Notes under the pieces: model-generated | What the model was told of the DNA's origin: nothing | What the model saw: only the letters and a program-made list of their open reading frames with translations | The model's database searches: none | Program-made: the position numbers and the translations under genes | DNA from: Centrapalus pauciflorus | Taxonomy: Eukaryota > Streptophyta > Magnoliopsida > Asterales > Asteraceae | Direction of reading: 5' to 3' | Length of the DNA: 64,000 nucleotides | Assembly: GCA_020465985.1 (NCBI GenBank) | Contig: JAANYP010000257.1 | Coordinates: forward strand, 904,706-968,705 | Part shown: positions 26,437 to 38,178 of the stretch, piece after piece | Layout: the number at the start of each line of letters is the position of its first letter | Numbering within the stretch: the first letter of the stretch is position 1

Positions 26437-26740
26437 TGTTGGGTACAATTATAAGTAGAGTTGAAAACAATATTTTGTAATAGTTCAGGGGAATTTATTG
26501 TAAATACACAATAGTTATAGTGTGTATATAAATAGAAGTAGTATTTCTATTTTGTAAGGGATCGGACAAGAATAGAAAGTGGATACGGATCTAGAGAGAG
26601 AATAGAAGTTTGCTTTGCAAGAAAGCCATGAACCAAATGTAATATTCTTCTCTTAATCATTCAATAGATTGTGTTAGATTGTTATAATTGTTCATATATT
26701 GTTTAATGTTGATATGAATTGCTAGAAATATGAATTCACA
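26437..26740 (+). repeat. 3' LTR of copia copy 1
   Basis: It starts TGTTGGGTAC and ends GAATTCACA. It is 304 bp, with one visible difference from the 5' LTR. Followed by TSD GGATT. Confidence 0.93.
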
Positions 26741-27283
26741 GGATTGTTTTAATTTTTTTAATATTTCCGAACGAAAAACTATGACTAATAGATATTTAAT
26801 TTTTTCGAACGGAACAATGTGTAATTCATTCTTTTTTTTTTCAAACGAAAATAACTATCTACTTTTTTATGATTGGAAAATGAAATCGGAAGCGATCGTC
26901 GTTTTTAAATGTTCAAAAAAATAAAAAAAAATAGAGTGTTTGGTTTTTTTTTTTATCAAAAAGTTAAAAATCAAAAGATTTCATAATAATAATGATAAAT
27001 AAACGATGATATATTATATAATCGTAAATATATAATTTTATTATAATTAAAAGATTGTCAATAATAATAATAACAACAACAACAAAATTAGTGGATGACT
27101 AAATCGAAAAGGTTTTATAGTTTGATGGTTTTACAAAATAAGTTTTAGTATGTTTACCTAATATACAGGTTGATGAGTGAATTTAAAAGATTTAAGCAGT
27201 TCGAGAACTTTTCAGGAAAAATGGGATTTAACTGAATTTTTTTAAATACTTTTAAGGTTTTTTTTTTTTTGCATAATTTTCTC

Positions 27284-28397
27284 TTTGTTTTTTGTAATTA
27301 TTTTTCTATCTTTCTTCGTTGTTTTATGGGTTTATTACGAAAAAATCAACATGTTTTCACGGTTTTTGCGTTTTCATCCCTCAATGTTGTTGTTTTTAGT
27401 TTTGTGAAATTTGACTATTAGATCCCGGTTTTAATTATTAAACCGGGTTTTTAAAGACTAGAAAATCGGGATATAATATTCATTTTTAACTAAATCAAAA
27501 AGAAAAAAAATTAACTTGAAGACTTAAATAAAAAAAATAACATGACGTGACGTGACGAAAACGTAAAAAACATTAATTGTTTTATTTCATAATAAACCCT
27601 TGTTTTATTTAATTAGAAATAGTCTTCTATAAATTAATGTCAAAAAGCATTATTTTTAAATGCCAAAATGACTAACGGGTTTCAAGTTTGTTTGGAGAGA
27701 AAAGTTATTTTTCAAAAAATTTCCAAAAGTGTAAAGGGAAAAGAAAAGCACTGAATTCAATATTGTTTTAAAAATGTGTTTTGACTTTCGAACACAAAAA
27801 TACAAAATTTAAAGGAATAAATGATTTTAATTGCTAAAAATTTTAACTTTTATAAAAACACTAAAAACCAGTTAATCACTGTGATAAAATAAATTCAAAC
27901 AGACTTATTAATTGGTTATACACCTTAGGTTATACTACAACAAATACGACTATTACCAATGAAAAATGTCTTTGTAATCCTTCAGTCTTCAGATAAATTC
28001 AAACACGCTTAGGAGTTATTTGTTTACTTTTTAATAAAATTATTAAAAAGTCATTCAAAGGTAAACAAACAAGACCTAATTGTTGTTATATTAATAATTG
28101 ATAGACCTTAGGTTACACTACAATAAATACAATTACCAATAAAAAAACTCGTTTATCCTTAAGAAAACACAATTACTAACAGATTTTTAAAGCAATTATT
28201 TGCTAGGAAACAGTGTCAGTAATTGATATTATCGACAGAATGAAAAACAAACTTCGTAAATTTGAAACCTTTCACATCAAATGAACATTCATAAATTTCT
28301 TCTACGAAAACTGTTTACAAACAAATACTTGTCAATTTCAATAATAACTAAAGTTTCGTCAATACATATACAATTGTATAATAATAATACTTGTTAA
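27284..28397. other. AT-rich intergenic DNA with a short direct repeat
   Basis: CCTTAGGTTATACTACAACA at ~27921 and CCTTAGGTTACACTACAATA at ~28109 start two short similar segments. No gene is seen. Confidence 0.5.
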
Positions 28398-29199
28398 CAG
28401 GGCCGGCCCTGGGCCTGGTCCACCTGGGCCACCGCCCAGGGCCCAATTAACTCTAAGGGGCCCAAAAAATTTTAATATGTTAATAGAGCTCAGCATTCCA
28501 GTATTAGGTTATATGTGTTTTGCGCGCCAAAAATTACAAACAATGTGTTGATTTAGTTGGTAGTCATCTTACTATGGAACTCTAATGGCATGGGTTTGAT
28601 TCTCATTATGTGCATTTATTTTATTTTATTTATTTTATTTATATTTCATACTATCACTTGGATTTTCATCTACAGATATCGTCTATTTGTTTTACATCAA
28701 TATACAATCCATCAAATTCAATATTCATACTTTTGTTTCTCAATAAGTTTGATTTTTATATTTTTGTTTATCACGCGGTTTGTGTTATTTATTATACGAT
28801 TATTAAAAATACTAATCAAATATGTATTTATTTCTTGAGATTTATTTATTTTTGACACATATGTTTATGAATCATTTAAATTTTAAACTTTTTTATTTCA
28901 GTTTACTAATAAAAATATAATTTAATATTGTATGCAATTTTTACCCAATTTATAATCACACGATGTTAATATTATTATTTTTTTTTGCGGTTTTTTGGAT
29001 TGAGGAAAAATTCAGAGAAGCATCGTGAAACCATTACACAATGACAGATTCTGAAGTTTTTAAAAACATGACATTGACAATAGTGCAACAAGATCAGTAT
29101 TATTTAATTGTAACTTTTTTATACGAGTATTGCTTATATATATAGAGGGCCCTTTTTAAGAATATGTCCCGGGTCTAAAAAATGATAGGACCGGCACTG
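28398..29199. mobile_element. Non-autonomous hAT element with 8-bp TSD
   Basis: It starts CAGGGCCGGCCC and ends GGACCGGCACTG. Flanking 8-mers CTTGTTAA (28390-28397) and CTCGTTAA (29200-29207) differ at one base, as expected for an old hAT duplication. The left end continues with CTGGGCC/GGCCC-rich sequence. The interior is AT-rich without a recognisable transposase. Confidence 0.8.
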
Positions 29200-29207
29200 C
29201 TCGTTAA

Positions 29208-29929
29208 ATGCTCGCAATATTGGAAATGAAAACAGAGCAAGAAAGTATGTGTCTTTTGGTAATTCCTTGGTAATTACAGATTGATTACTGGAAAACAAAA
29301 ATCACCCGGTAAACATTAAAATTGAAAAAGTTTGTTGATAATTACTTATGTTAGTATTAGCTAATCATTTCGAAAAATTATTTTATGTTAATAACATAAT
29401 TTACAATCACATAGGTTGTATATTTGAGTCCAAGCAAGAGTTTAGAATCATGAATTTTTTCACAAGTTAATAATGGAAGATTGATTGAGGTGTGATATTC
29501 TAACAACTTTAAATGTTCTGTTTTTTCAATTATTTCACAAACATTGACATATTTTTCCACCAAGAGTAAGAAGAGTGAATGAGTGATAATTCTTTTCCCC
29601 GCACATGTCATATCAGTTTCACATTAGTTGTTTTCTTTTTTTCTCTCACTTCATGCAAAATTAAGTAAATCGAAGGAAACATATTCCCGAAAAAAACTAC
29701 ATTTTTGCCTTTAGGAAGTGGTTGCACGGAGTGGGGAAGCCGTCTACCCTGGCGGCGGTGTGGTGGTTGTGAATAGATGTTCCTTTGCACGACCACATGC
29801 CACCTCCGCGAAGCCTCGCACTCCTTCCACCGTAATAATTAACTAAAGTTTCTTCAACATTCTGATAAATGTTAACGCACATAATAAATTAAAAAATAAT
29901 AATATTAATATCTTATTAATAAAGTATTT
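29208..29929. other. Intergenic DNA with a GC-rich island
   Basis: Mostly AT-rich, but about 29715-29830 is distinctly GC-rich (GCGGCGGTGTGGTGG, CCACCTCCGCG). Minus-strand open frames cross it but have no recognised similarity. It may be a gene fragment or an element end. Confidence 0.4.
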
Positions 29930-30130
29930 GTAATATATATAAGCTAACTTATGAATAAATCTTAGAGAATAATCTCTATAGTTTAATGCAACTTATAGTT
30001 TTACAATTCATTTATCATATAAATGATACATACCTTCAGTGTTTGCTTCTATTTTTGGTCTTTTTTTTCATTAAACTATTAAACCTTTTAAAAAATATCA
30101 AATTTATCATTTCATTCCATTATTTGTAAT
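29930..30130. repeat. Direct repeat, left copy, flanking the G-rich element
   Basis: Shares TAGTTTAATGCAACTTAT, ATAAATGATACATA, TTAAACCTTTTAAAA and TTATTTGTAATTA words, in order, with 30806-30990. Confidence 0.7.
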
Positions 30131-30133
30131 TAT

Positions 30134-30741
30134 AAATGGCAATGGGGCGGGACGGGGATCTCAGTTCCCATCCCCATCCCCGCTTCTTAATCCTCTCCCT
30201 TATCCCCGGCCCCATCCCCGTCGGGGAATGAGTTTCCATCCCCATTTCCGTCCCAATCGGGATCGGGGATCCCTGTGGGAGAATCGGGTTTTCTCAAATT
30301 CCTAATAAGATTATAAAGTTTAAACTTTAAATAGTAATTTAGTAGAAAATTTTACGTAAAATAAACTTTAAAACAAATCAATTCAAACATACTGTGTTAT
30401 TTACATATATAATTTATAATTTATAATGAAACTAAAACAAAGAAATGGTTGCAAAAGATATATAAACCACTAAAATGAAAAAAAAATTAGTATTTAAACT
30501 ATAGAAAAGTCGTATACAATAATATTTAATATATTATATAAAATGTAATGAATAATTTACATTATAAAGTTAAATATATAATAATCTATATTAAAACGTA
30601 CATGAAACATAATTGGGTCGAGTTCGGATTCGGGGATAAAAGTGTCTCCCATCCCCATTATTTTAAATCGGGGATTCTCCGGTCAAATCGGGGTCCAATT
30701 ACGGGTTCTCGTCGGATATGAGTTTTTTTGTCATGCCTATT

Positions 30742-30744
<3 letters not shown>
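30134..30744. mobile_element. G/C-rich-ended dispersed repeat, probably a non-autonomous DNA element
   Basis: The left end AAATGGCAATGGGGCGGGAC and right end CGTCGGATATGAG...TTTTTGTCATGCCTATTT have roughly inverted terminal words, with (C/G)CCATCCCC and CGGGGAT arrays near both ends (30160-30290 and 30635-30700) and an AT-rich core. Family not assigned. Confidence 0.5.

Positions 30745-30805
<61 letters not shown>
30745..30805. repeat. (TA)n microsatellite
   Basis: About 30 TA dinucleotides at the right edge of the G-rich element. Confidence 0.95.
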
Positions 30806-30808
<3 letters not shown>

Positions 30809-30990
30809 CTAATTAACTTGTAAATAAATCTTATAGAATAATCTTTATAGTTTAATGCAACTTATGAAAATAGGTCTTACATATTATTTATTGTATAAAT
30901 GATACATAGTTTAATGCAACGTATTAAACCTTTTAAAATATCAAATTTATCATTTTGGTTTTCATCCCTATTATTTGTAATTAACTTTTT
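30806..30990. repeat. Direct repeat, right copy
   Basis: Imperfect second copy of 29930-30130; the two flank the G-rich element and (TA)n. Confidence 0.7.
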
Positions 30991-31491
30991 TACTGCCGGT
31001 CCCTAAAGCAAAATTTATTTATTTTCAGTTTCTTTATATCATTTCTAAAGTAATTCTAATCTTAATTTAGAAATTAATGTTATACATATTACTTTCTAGT
31101 ATGGACTTAAATTTTAAATTTTATTTTAATTTGATGTTGATCAGTAAGCATTTGGTTTTTCCATTTTTAAATTTAAATTTTGTTACCATCAGTTTAATAT
31201 TTTTATAGATATATTTTTTTAGTGTTATTAACCTATTATTTTACTGCTTGTTATTATGATTTCTAATTTTTTTAATGAATTATAATTTTTGTGTTACTCT
31301 TCATAATCATATGATTTTATGTGCATTATGCTTTTACTATTGTAAGTATGGTTTTTTCATTTATTACCAAAAGTTTTTCGAAGAGAATCTAATTCAAGTA
31401 ACTTTCAAATGGAGTTTGAACTTTCGATATAACAAAATTACATTTTTACTGTCATATTAACATAAGCTACAACTTTCAATTAATATATAAA
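30991..31491. other. AT-rich intergenic DNA, nothing recognised
   Basis: No convincing gene or element boundary. Confidence 0.5.
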
Positions 31492-32659
31492 GAGTAAATT
31501 ACAGAAATGGTTCCTGTAGTTTGTACAAAATTATGAAAATGGTCCCTCAACTTTCAAAGTTGCAGTGGTGGTTCCTCAAATCACTATTACTTGCATAAGC
31601 GGTCTCTCTGTTTCTGAAATTTTTAAAATGACGATTTTACCCTTTTATTAATTATAAGTTTAGTCCCTCAACTATTTAATTTAATTTCACTTTTGGTCCC
31701 TTTCTTAAATTTTTATTTTTGATTTTAAATTTAAAAAATTATTATTTATATCTTTATTATATATTATTATTATTATTATTATTCAATTAAATGATTAAAT
31801 GAAATGTATGTAAACTTCAATAAAATGATTTGATATTAATTCTCATAAAAAAATAAAACAAAAGTACAATATATATGATTTAAACAAAGGTACATATATT
31901 ACTTAAATATTTTGTTAATTTTTCACATAAGTATTAACGTAGCAAAATTTTAAATAAAAAAATAATAATTAATTGAAATTAAAATGTAATGGCATAACAA
32001 AATATTTAAATCCAAACAAATAAAATAATAATTTTAAATAAAAACATATTAGCATAAGAAAATATTTAAATTAAAGATAATAAATCAGTAAACTTAAATC
32101 AAAACGTAATGAATTAGTAAATTTAAATCAAAATTTAAATAAATTCAAAATTTATTAACATTTTGAAATTGTTTGATGGAAACGTATAAATAATAAAATT
32201 ATACAAATACGTTAACCAATAAATATAAATAAATAAAACTTTAATAAATAAATTGAATACATAAAAGATGCAGAAATTAACTAATTAAGTATATAAATAA
32301 AATAATTTTTAATAAATAATTATGGAATTATTTTACAAAATAAATAGATATAATTAATAATAATAATGAGAATAACAATAATAATACATTTAATAATGAA
32401 TCAAATCATAAATTATTAAATTAATATTTTATATTTAAAACCAAAAATGAAATAATTACGAAAAAGGACCAAAATTGAAATTACCAAACTTGTAATCGTG
32501 AGTATGATAAAATCGTCATTTTTAAAAATTTTAGAAACAGAAGGACAAATTTTGCAAGTAAAAAAGGGTTTGAGGGACCGCCACTTCAACTTTGAAAGTT
32601 CAGAGACCGTTTTCATAATTTTGAACAAACAACAGGGACCAATTTTGTAATTTACTCTT
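31492..32659. mobile_element. Foldback element (family I), MULE-like
   Basis: The left arm starts GAGTAAATTACAGAAATGG and the right arm ends TTTTGTAATTTACTC. Inside, CCCTCAACTTTCAAAGTTG faces CAACTTTGAAAGTTCAGAG, and AAATTTTTAAAATGACGATT faces TCGTCATTTTTAAAAATTTT. Arms exceed 200 bp. No matching 9-bp TSD could be found, suggesting age. The core is AT-rich without ORFs. Confidence 0.7.
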
Positions 32660-33113
32660 AACATTAATGTCATTTAATATTAAAAGTTACAGCTACAACT
32701 ACTTTTACCAAACACATTTATAAATTAAAAGTTTTAACTTTTTGAAAAGCTATAGCTTCCAAAAGATACAATAAGTAATGATAAATATCTTTTACATTAA
32801 CATGTTAAAATAGATACTATGGATATTAAAGTACTTTTTAGACTAAATTACATAAATGGTCCATGTGGTTTATATGGAATTACGTTTTTGGACTCTGAAA
32901 GAATTTTATTACACCACAAGTCCCTAACGTCGAAAAGTTGTAACATTTTGGTCCTTAAAACTAACGGCGGTTAACTTTAACCGTTAGTCTCAATGGCATT
33001 TTTGTCCTTTTATCTTTTCAGGGACCATCTGTGTAATATTCATATATTCTTATTCTTTTTTCATTTTATTGTCTTTTTTCTTTATATCACAATTTATTTC
33101 CATACATATATAT

Positions 33114-33437
33114 TGTTGGGAATAAATAATAGAGATGAAACAATTATATTGTATATAATTGTAAATACTCAATAGATTAGGGGCTATATGTGTAAATACA
33201 CAATACTTGTGTATTGTGTATAAATAGAAATGTATGTTACGCATGCTGCTATGAATCGAAGATTACACACACACATATGGATCTGATTTAGAGAGAATAG
33301 GAGAAGTGCTTTGCAAGAAAGCCGAAAACATCAATGTAATATTTTCTCTCTTAATCATTCAATAGATTGTGTTTGATTGTTAATTGTTCATATGAATTGT
33401 GTTATGTTGTATGAATTGCATGAAATATGAATTCACA
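33114..33437 (+). repeat. 5' LTR of copia copy 2
   Basis: TGTTGGGAAT ... GAATTCACA, 324 bp. TATAAATAG box near 33220. The U3 part differs strongly from copy 1, while the end near the PBS is alike. Confidence 0.9.
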
Positions 33438-33439
33438 AT

Positions 33440-33451
33440 TGGTATCAGAGC
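33440..33451 (+). promoter_or_regulatory. Primer binding site, initiator tRNA-Met (copy 2)
   Basis: TGGTATCAGAGC lies 2 bp after the LTR. Confidence 0.92.
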
Positions 33452-33891
33452 CTAATATGGCTGAATTTGAGTGAATTTTGAATCTGAAATCGTTTTTTTT
33501 AGAACACTGTTATATTCATTTTTTTGAAAATCTGAAAATCAATTGAGGATTTTGATTCTGTGGATGAAATGATCTGAATTTTGGATCGAAGGTGTGAAAT
33601 TTAAAGGCGAATCTGATGACATAAACATCAAATATTATCTCAAAACACACAGAATTTAATTGAGAAATTTCAGATTTTTTGAAAAAGTGTGTGTTCTTGA
33701 GGTTTTTGGTCAATTTTTGGTTTTTAATCGAGAATTAGCCAAAGTGATTTCACAAAAGTTGTTTCTGCTATTAAAACGAACCCTCGAAATCAATTTGAGG
33801 TCAAATCATGGATTTTTGTTGAAAAAGTTCGAATCTGATCTTGTTTTTGTTGAAAAATGATAAAACTCGGGCATAACTATATTCATAGTGT

Positions 33892-34385
33892 CATTCGAGT
33901 TTTATAAAGAAGGCATTCGAGTTTTATTAAGAAGGCATTCGAGTTTTATAAAGAAGGCATTCGAGTTTTATAAAGAAGGCATTCGAGTTTTATAAAGAAG
34001 GCATTCGAGTTTTATGAAAGCTTTATTCGAGTTTGATGAATGCTTCATTCGAGTTTGCTGAATGCTTCATTCGAGTTTGATATATGCTTATTTCGAGTTT
34101 GATAATACATTCATCGAGTTTCATGCCTTATGATTCGAGTTTTAAGCCTTAATCATTCGAGTTTCATGTTTAATTGATCGAGTTTCAAGCTTAATTGATC
34201 GAGTTTAATACCTTCTTCATTCGAGTTTCATTCTTGTTCATTCGAGTTTCATACTCAATCATTCGAGTTTTATACTTATTCATTCGAGTTTGGTGATTCT
34301 TTATTCGAGTTTGAGTCTTCATCAATCGAGTTTGATTCTTATACATTCGAGTTTCATCCAATATCATTCGAGTTTTGAGTATTTG
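33892..34385 (+). repeat. ~22-bp minisatellite in copia copy 2 leader (23 copies)
   Basis: 23 occurrences of the TCGAGTTT core at about 22-bp spacing. The first six units are nearly perfect copies with spacer TATAAAGAAGGCA, a sign of recent local expansion compared with copy 1. Confidence 0.95.
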
Positions 34386-34708
34386 ACCTTTGCTGCTTAA
34401 ATTGACCATAACTTTTGACTGGAACATCGTTAGAAGGCCTACCATACGCCAAATCGAAGCTTGAAAAGAGATCTACATTTCTAGAACCGGCGCAGCCGGT
34501 TCAGTAAATTTTCGAGGCCCAATTCCACTCCAGAAAAAAGTTACGGGCAATTTTATACAGAAAAGCTGAAATTTTAACGTCAAAAAGTCATTTCAGAGCT
34601 GATTTTTCATAAGTAATCTTTAACTGAAATAGTTTTTCAAAGTTTTATCAGAATTCACTCCGTTTTTCCATAAAAGATCTTGGAAGATTCAATTTCTAGC
34701 AATTCATA

Positions 34709-35920
34709 ATGGAATTTGAACAATTGTCAAAGTCTGAGCTGATTTTCAAACTTACTGAATCTGAAAAGATTCGTAAGAACAATTACGACATTCTCATTCA
34801 GTTAAATACTGATAAACATTTGGCGTTACGTGACGTACAAATATTGAATGAAGAAATTCAAAGCTTAAAAGAAAAACAAAACTCTGAGAGTTGTGCTCAT
34901 CAATTGAAAATATCTGAATTACTTAAAGAACTTGATGAGCTGAAACAAGAAAATTTTCAGAATGCAACTCAACTGAAATATCTTTTGCCTGAAAGATCTG
35001 ATCTTTACAAGAAAGTTCAGGATCTTGAAGATACACTTTGTAAGACACAACCAACTGATCAGAGTTGTATTTTAAACAAAAATGAAGAAATTTTTGCTCT
35101 TCAACAAGAGTTGTCTTTAACTAAAGATTTGATTGAGAAGGAAAGACATGAGTTCTTACTTAAAGAACAAGATTTTAAATCAAAATCTGAATTGTTTGAA
35201 GATGAAAGACAAATGTTCTTAATCAAAGAACAATCTTTTAAATCTGATTACCAATCATTTGATCATGACAGAAATTCAAATTTAGTCATTATCAAAAGTT
35301 TGGAAGATCAGATACTTCATCTTACAAAACAATTACATGTGTTTACTTCGTCAACTGAGTCAAAGGTTAAGACCCCTTCTTCAGTGTGTTTAAAATCCAA
35401 TGTTGATCACTCTGGTTTGTCTTCTGAAAGTGAAGTGAATCTAACTAACTCTGCTAAGTTTGATTCTTCTTCAGATCTTAAACTTAAGTATCTGTTAAAG
35501 ATACACAGCGGCAAAGATAAAATTGTTGAACAACTTCCGGTCAAGATTTACACCGGTGAATCTTCGAAGTCAAATTTTCTTAAAGTTTCTGAATATACTG
35601 GTCATTCTAATCAGAAAACAAATTCACAGAAAAATACCAAGTATTATCAGAAACAGGCAAGAACCGGACAGTTATTCAAAAAGAAGAGTTCGCAAAAGTC
35701 TGATCATTCAAATTCAAGTTTCTTTAGAAATTCAGATATTCAATTTTCTCATACTCAAAGAAATTTGTTTTCTGCGTTTGAAAGAGAAGCTGATAGTTAT
35801 AACATGCAATGGGTACCTAAACCCAAGTACAAGTGGGTACCAAAACCTGTTTTGAAATGGGTACCCAAGAGCGCTAACAAGTCTGGATCCAAATCTGTTT
35901 GGATACCAAAGACATCTTAA
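34709..35920 (+). CDS. Gag-like coiled-coil protein of copia copy 2
   Basis: Intact 403-residue ORF starting MEFEQLSKSEL, differing from the copy 1 protein at only a small number of residues (for example KTQP for KTKP, and NSQK for FSQK). Same organisation: long coiled-coil N-terminal half, S/N/K-rich middle, four WVPK/WIPK units at the C-terminus, no zinc knuckle and no pol downstream. Both copies keep the frame open although they sit in independent insertions with different U3 regions, which suggests recent descent from a common active source. Confidence 0.85.
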   Translation: MEFEQLSKSELIFKLTESEKIRKNNYDILIQLNTDKHLALRDVQILNEEIQSLKEKQNSESCAHQLKISELLKELDELKQENFQNATQLKYLLPERSDLYKKVQDLEDTLCKTQPTDQSCILNKNEEIFALQQELSLTKDLIEKERHEFLLKEQDFKSKSELFEDERQMFLIKEQSFKSDYQSFDHDRNSNLVIIKSLEDQILHLTKQLHVFTSSTESKVKTPSSVCLKSNVDHSGLSSESEVNLTNSAKFDSSSDLKLKYLLKIHSGKDKIVEQLPVKIYTGESSKSNFLKVSEYTGHSNQKTNSQKNTKYYQKQARTGQLFKKKSSQKSDHSNSSFFRNSDIQFSHTQRNLFSAFEREADSYNMQWVPKPKYKWVPKPVLKWVPKSANKSGSKSVWIPKTS

Positions 35921-35935
35921 ATTTTGCAGGTTATA

Positions 35936-36148
35936 GGTTTCTTATCATTTCAGATAAGGACCCGTTCTTCATTTCAATAGGCTCTTGATTACATCAGATC
36001 AAGACCCGTGTTTCAAATCAAAGTGGTTTCTAGTTAATTCAGACTAGAACCCGGACTTCAATGAACCAGAGTCAAAGGCTTTCAGTTACATCAGACTGAA
36101 ACCGAGCTTCCGTGACATATGGCTTCTAATCACTTCAGATTAGAACCC
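35936..36148 (+). other. Array of five RNA hairpins after the gag stop (copy 2)
   Basis: Same unit plan as copy 1: stems CTTATC/GATAAG, CTTGAT/ATCAAG, TCTAGT/ACTAGA, TTCAGT/ACTGAA and TCTAAT/ATTAGA. The TTTAGT/ACTAAA unit is absent, so unit number varies. Loops keep the TCAG core. Confidence 0.85.
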
Positions 36149-38107
36149 GAGTCTGAGAGACAAATCTTACTGGAATTCCTGCTCTGAATTCAACTCTGAA
36201 GCTGAAATTGACAAAGAGGGAGTTTTTATTTTTATAATTTTTTGCTCCTGATTTAATTTCTCTGAGTTGACTAACTTTGTGTGCTTATTTCTAGGGGGAG
36301 TTTCAGACGCACTTTGATGATGACATTTAAAAAAAAAAAAATTTTTGTGTGATTTTTCACGAAAATATTTGATACACACATAAAAAGAGTTTTTGAGCTA
36401 AAAAGCAAAATATTTTCATAATTTTCTGATTCTCTGAATCTCTCATTGAGATTAATTGATTTAATCTCTTTGATGTTCAAAATCTCATTACTTCTGAGAT
36501 TCTCTTTTATATTCTCCCTATCAAAGAATTCTCCCGTTATCTCCCAAATGCTAATTCTTTCAAGAAAATCTGGTTCTTTTCATATTATATATCAAATTTT
36601 CTATTTCATTCTGATATCTCCCATATTCTTTGAATATAATCTCTCTGATATCCCTTGAGCTTCAAGGCTGAAAATCTTTCTGCTGACTTCGATTATGTAC
36701 CAATCTGACTGATAGGCATAAATTTCGCTTCTATGGTCTAACCAGAACCGGAAGACCTACCCAAGGAGCAAACCGTCTATAGTTTGTGTGGGTGAGGGTT
36801 CTTTAGGTTTATTAGTTGAGAAGTGTCAGTTATCACGGGATACTGACAGGGTCGAGCAGAGGTAAAATGTAAATGAGAGGGATATTAAAAGGCGATGGCG
36901 GTGCATCAGATTATGCTTTTCGTATAAAGGTGACTGAATTTAATTCTGAAAAGTGAGCCGGAGGGAGCTAGGTTGAAAAATGCTGAGAGCTGAGAGTTGA
37001 GAAAGGATTTGAAGAAAAGATAATTCTATCTTACATTGTGTCAGCTGGGTAAACCACATAATCTATCAAGCCCTAGGCGACTTGATATTGAAAAAGACGT
37101 CATGGACCCAGTGACGCATGCACTTAACCCCACCAACTACTCAGTTATCTCTCAAAAGATTTCTGTTTCAATAATCACGGAGATATAACACATTGGTATC
37201 GATATATCATTTGGATATTATTGATATTGAAACAAGGAAGACAGTTGCTCCGGTCTCCAATTTCATTTGATGCACATTGTGTCTAGAGCTGATTATATAC
37301 ACTTTTAGGACACATCGAGTCTATCAGTCTGCGTGACTATAAACTGCTAGTCCAAAGTGACTAAGCCGGAACAAATAAGAGTGATTCTTTCAAGATAAAG
37401 GATTTCACGATGACTATTTGGAAATCCTACCAGTGTTACTATCATGCCAGCGCTGAACGTAGGTCACACAGATTTTGTCTATTGTGTAAACAGGAATCCT
37501 ATGTGGACCTGAACTCATTTTCTCACAAAATAAATGTGTTTCATTTTCCCCAAAGTTGTAAAGCTTTGTTTTTGTTCTAAAAAGATATAGTATCAATTCG
37601 AGGGGGAGTGAAATTTTTGAGGAAGAGTGAGTTAGGTTGGTTTTGTATAGGGGGAGAGGATATCAGTTTGAGAGGGAGAAAGTCAATTTGAAATATTTTG
37701 AAATTGTAATTGTTGTTGTATTTCTGCTACTGTAAACTTCAATGAATTAATGTCTCTGAAGATTTTGCATGATTTTCATAATTCTTATGATCATCATGAG
37801 GGGGAGAAAAACTAAAGTTCAGAGACAACAGTTGCGTAGATTGAAGTCAACTGAAGACAAATGCTACATCATATCAAATGAATTGATCAAGGGAGAGAAT
37901 TAAAAAGCTATTCATGATTCAAGGGGGAGTGTACTTACAAGAAAATACAAGAAAAGAGAAGTTCAGAGAAGAAGATATGTGAAGATCAGAGAGAGTCAAA
38001 TAAAGAAAAGAAGAAGATTCAGAGATCAGAGAATAAAAGAATATTCACGAAAAAGTCCCTGAAATGATTTTTTATCAGAAAATTGATTTCATCTCTAAGG
38101 GGAGATT

Positions 38108-38178
38108 GTTAGGGACAATATTTGTAGAGCTGAAATGAATATTACTTTAATAATAGTGTTCATCTCTAAGGGGGAGAA
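38108..38178 (+). repeat. Duplicated LTR start and polypurine tract in copy 2
   Basis: GGGGAGA followed by TGTTAGGGACAATATTTG looks like a polypurine tract and the first ~50 bp of an LTR (compare copy 1: TGTTGGATACAATTATAAG). It is then cut off, and a second AAGGGGGAGAA tract (38168-38178) leads into the actual LTR. Confidence 0.65.

Larger units (their letters stand above)
21404..26740 (+). mobile_element. Non-autonomous Sirevirus-like copia element, copy 1 (gag-only)
   Basis: Complete 5337-bp element: two 304-bp LTRs (TG...CA), an initiator-Met PBS, a polypurine tract and a 5-bp TSD GGATT (21399-21403 and 26741-26745). I see one difference between the LTRs (position 7), so the insertion is recent. 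The only large ORF is a 403-residue gag-like protein; there is no protease, integrase, RT or RNase H. It must borrow pol from an autonomous relative. The Sirevirus assignment rests on the coiled-coil gag, the WVPK-type C-terminus and repeated polypurine tracts, and is an inference. Confidence 0.9.
20758..27283. mobile_element. MULE-like foldback (family L) split by copia copy 1
   Basis: The left arm starts GGGAAAATTATG at 20758; the right arm ends GCATAATTTTCTC at 27283. Further inward, TTTTCGGTTAAGTCCCCCAT at ~20940 corresponds to the reverse of ATGACTAAATCGAAAAGG at ~27094. Flanks TTTCTTTTT and TTTGTTTTT would be a 9-bp TSD with one mismatch, but in simple sequence. Without the inserted retroelement it is about 1.2 kb. 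The centre has TTTTCAAACGAAAA-like words also seen in family K. Confidence 0.55.

Noticed and set aside
28557..28855. Two overlapping hydrophobic ORFs
   Set aside because: T-rich interior of a non-autonomous hAT element; low-complexity composition explains the hydrophobic residues.
36167..36480. Minus-strand ORFs downstream of gag in copia copy 2, and similar plus-strand ones at 24765 and 36446
   Set aside because: Not conserved as frames between the two copies; no recognisable protein features.
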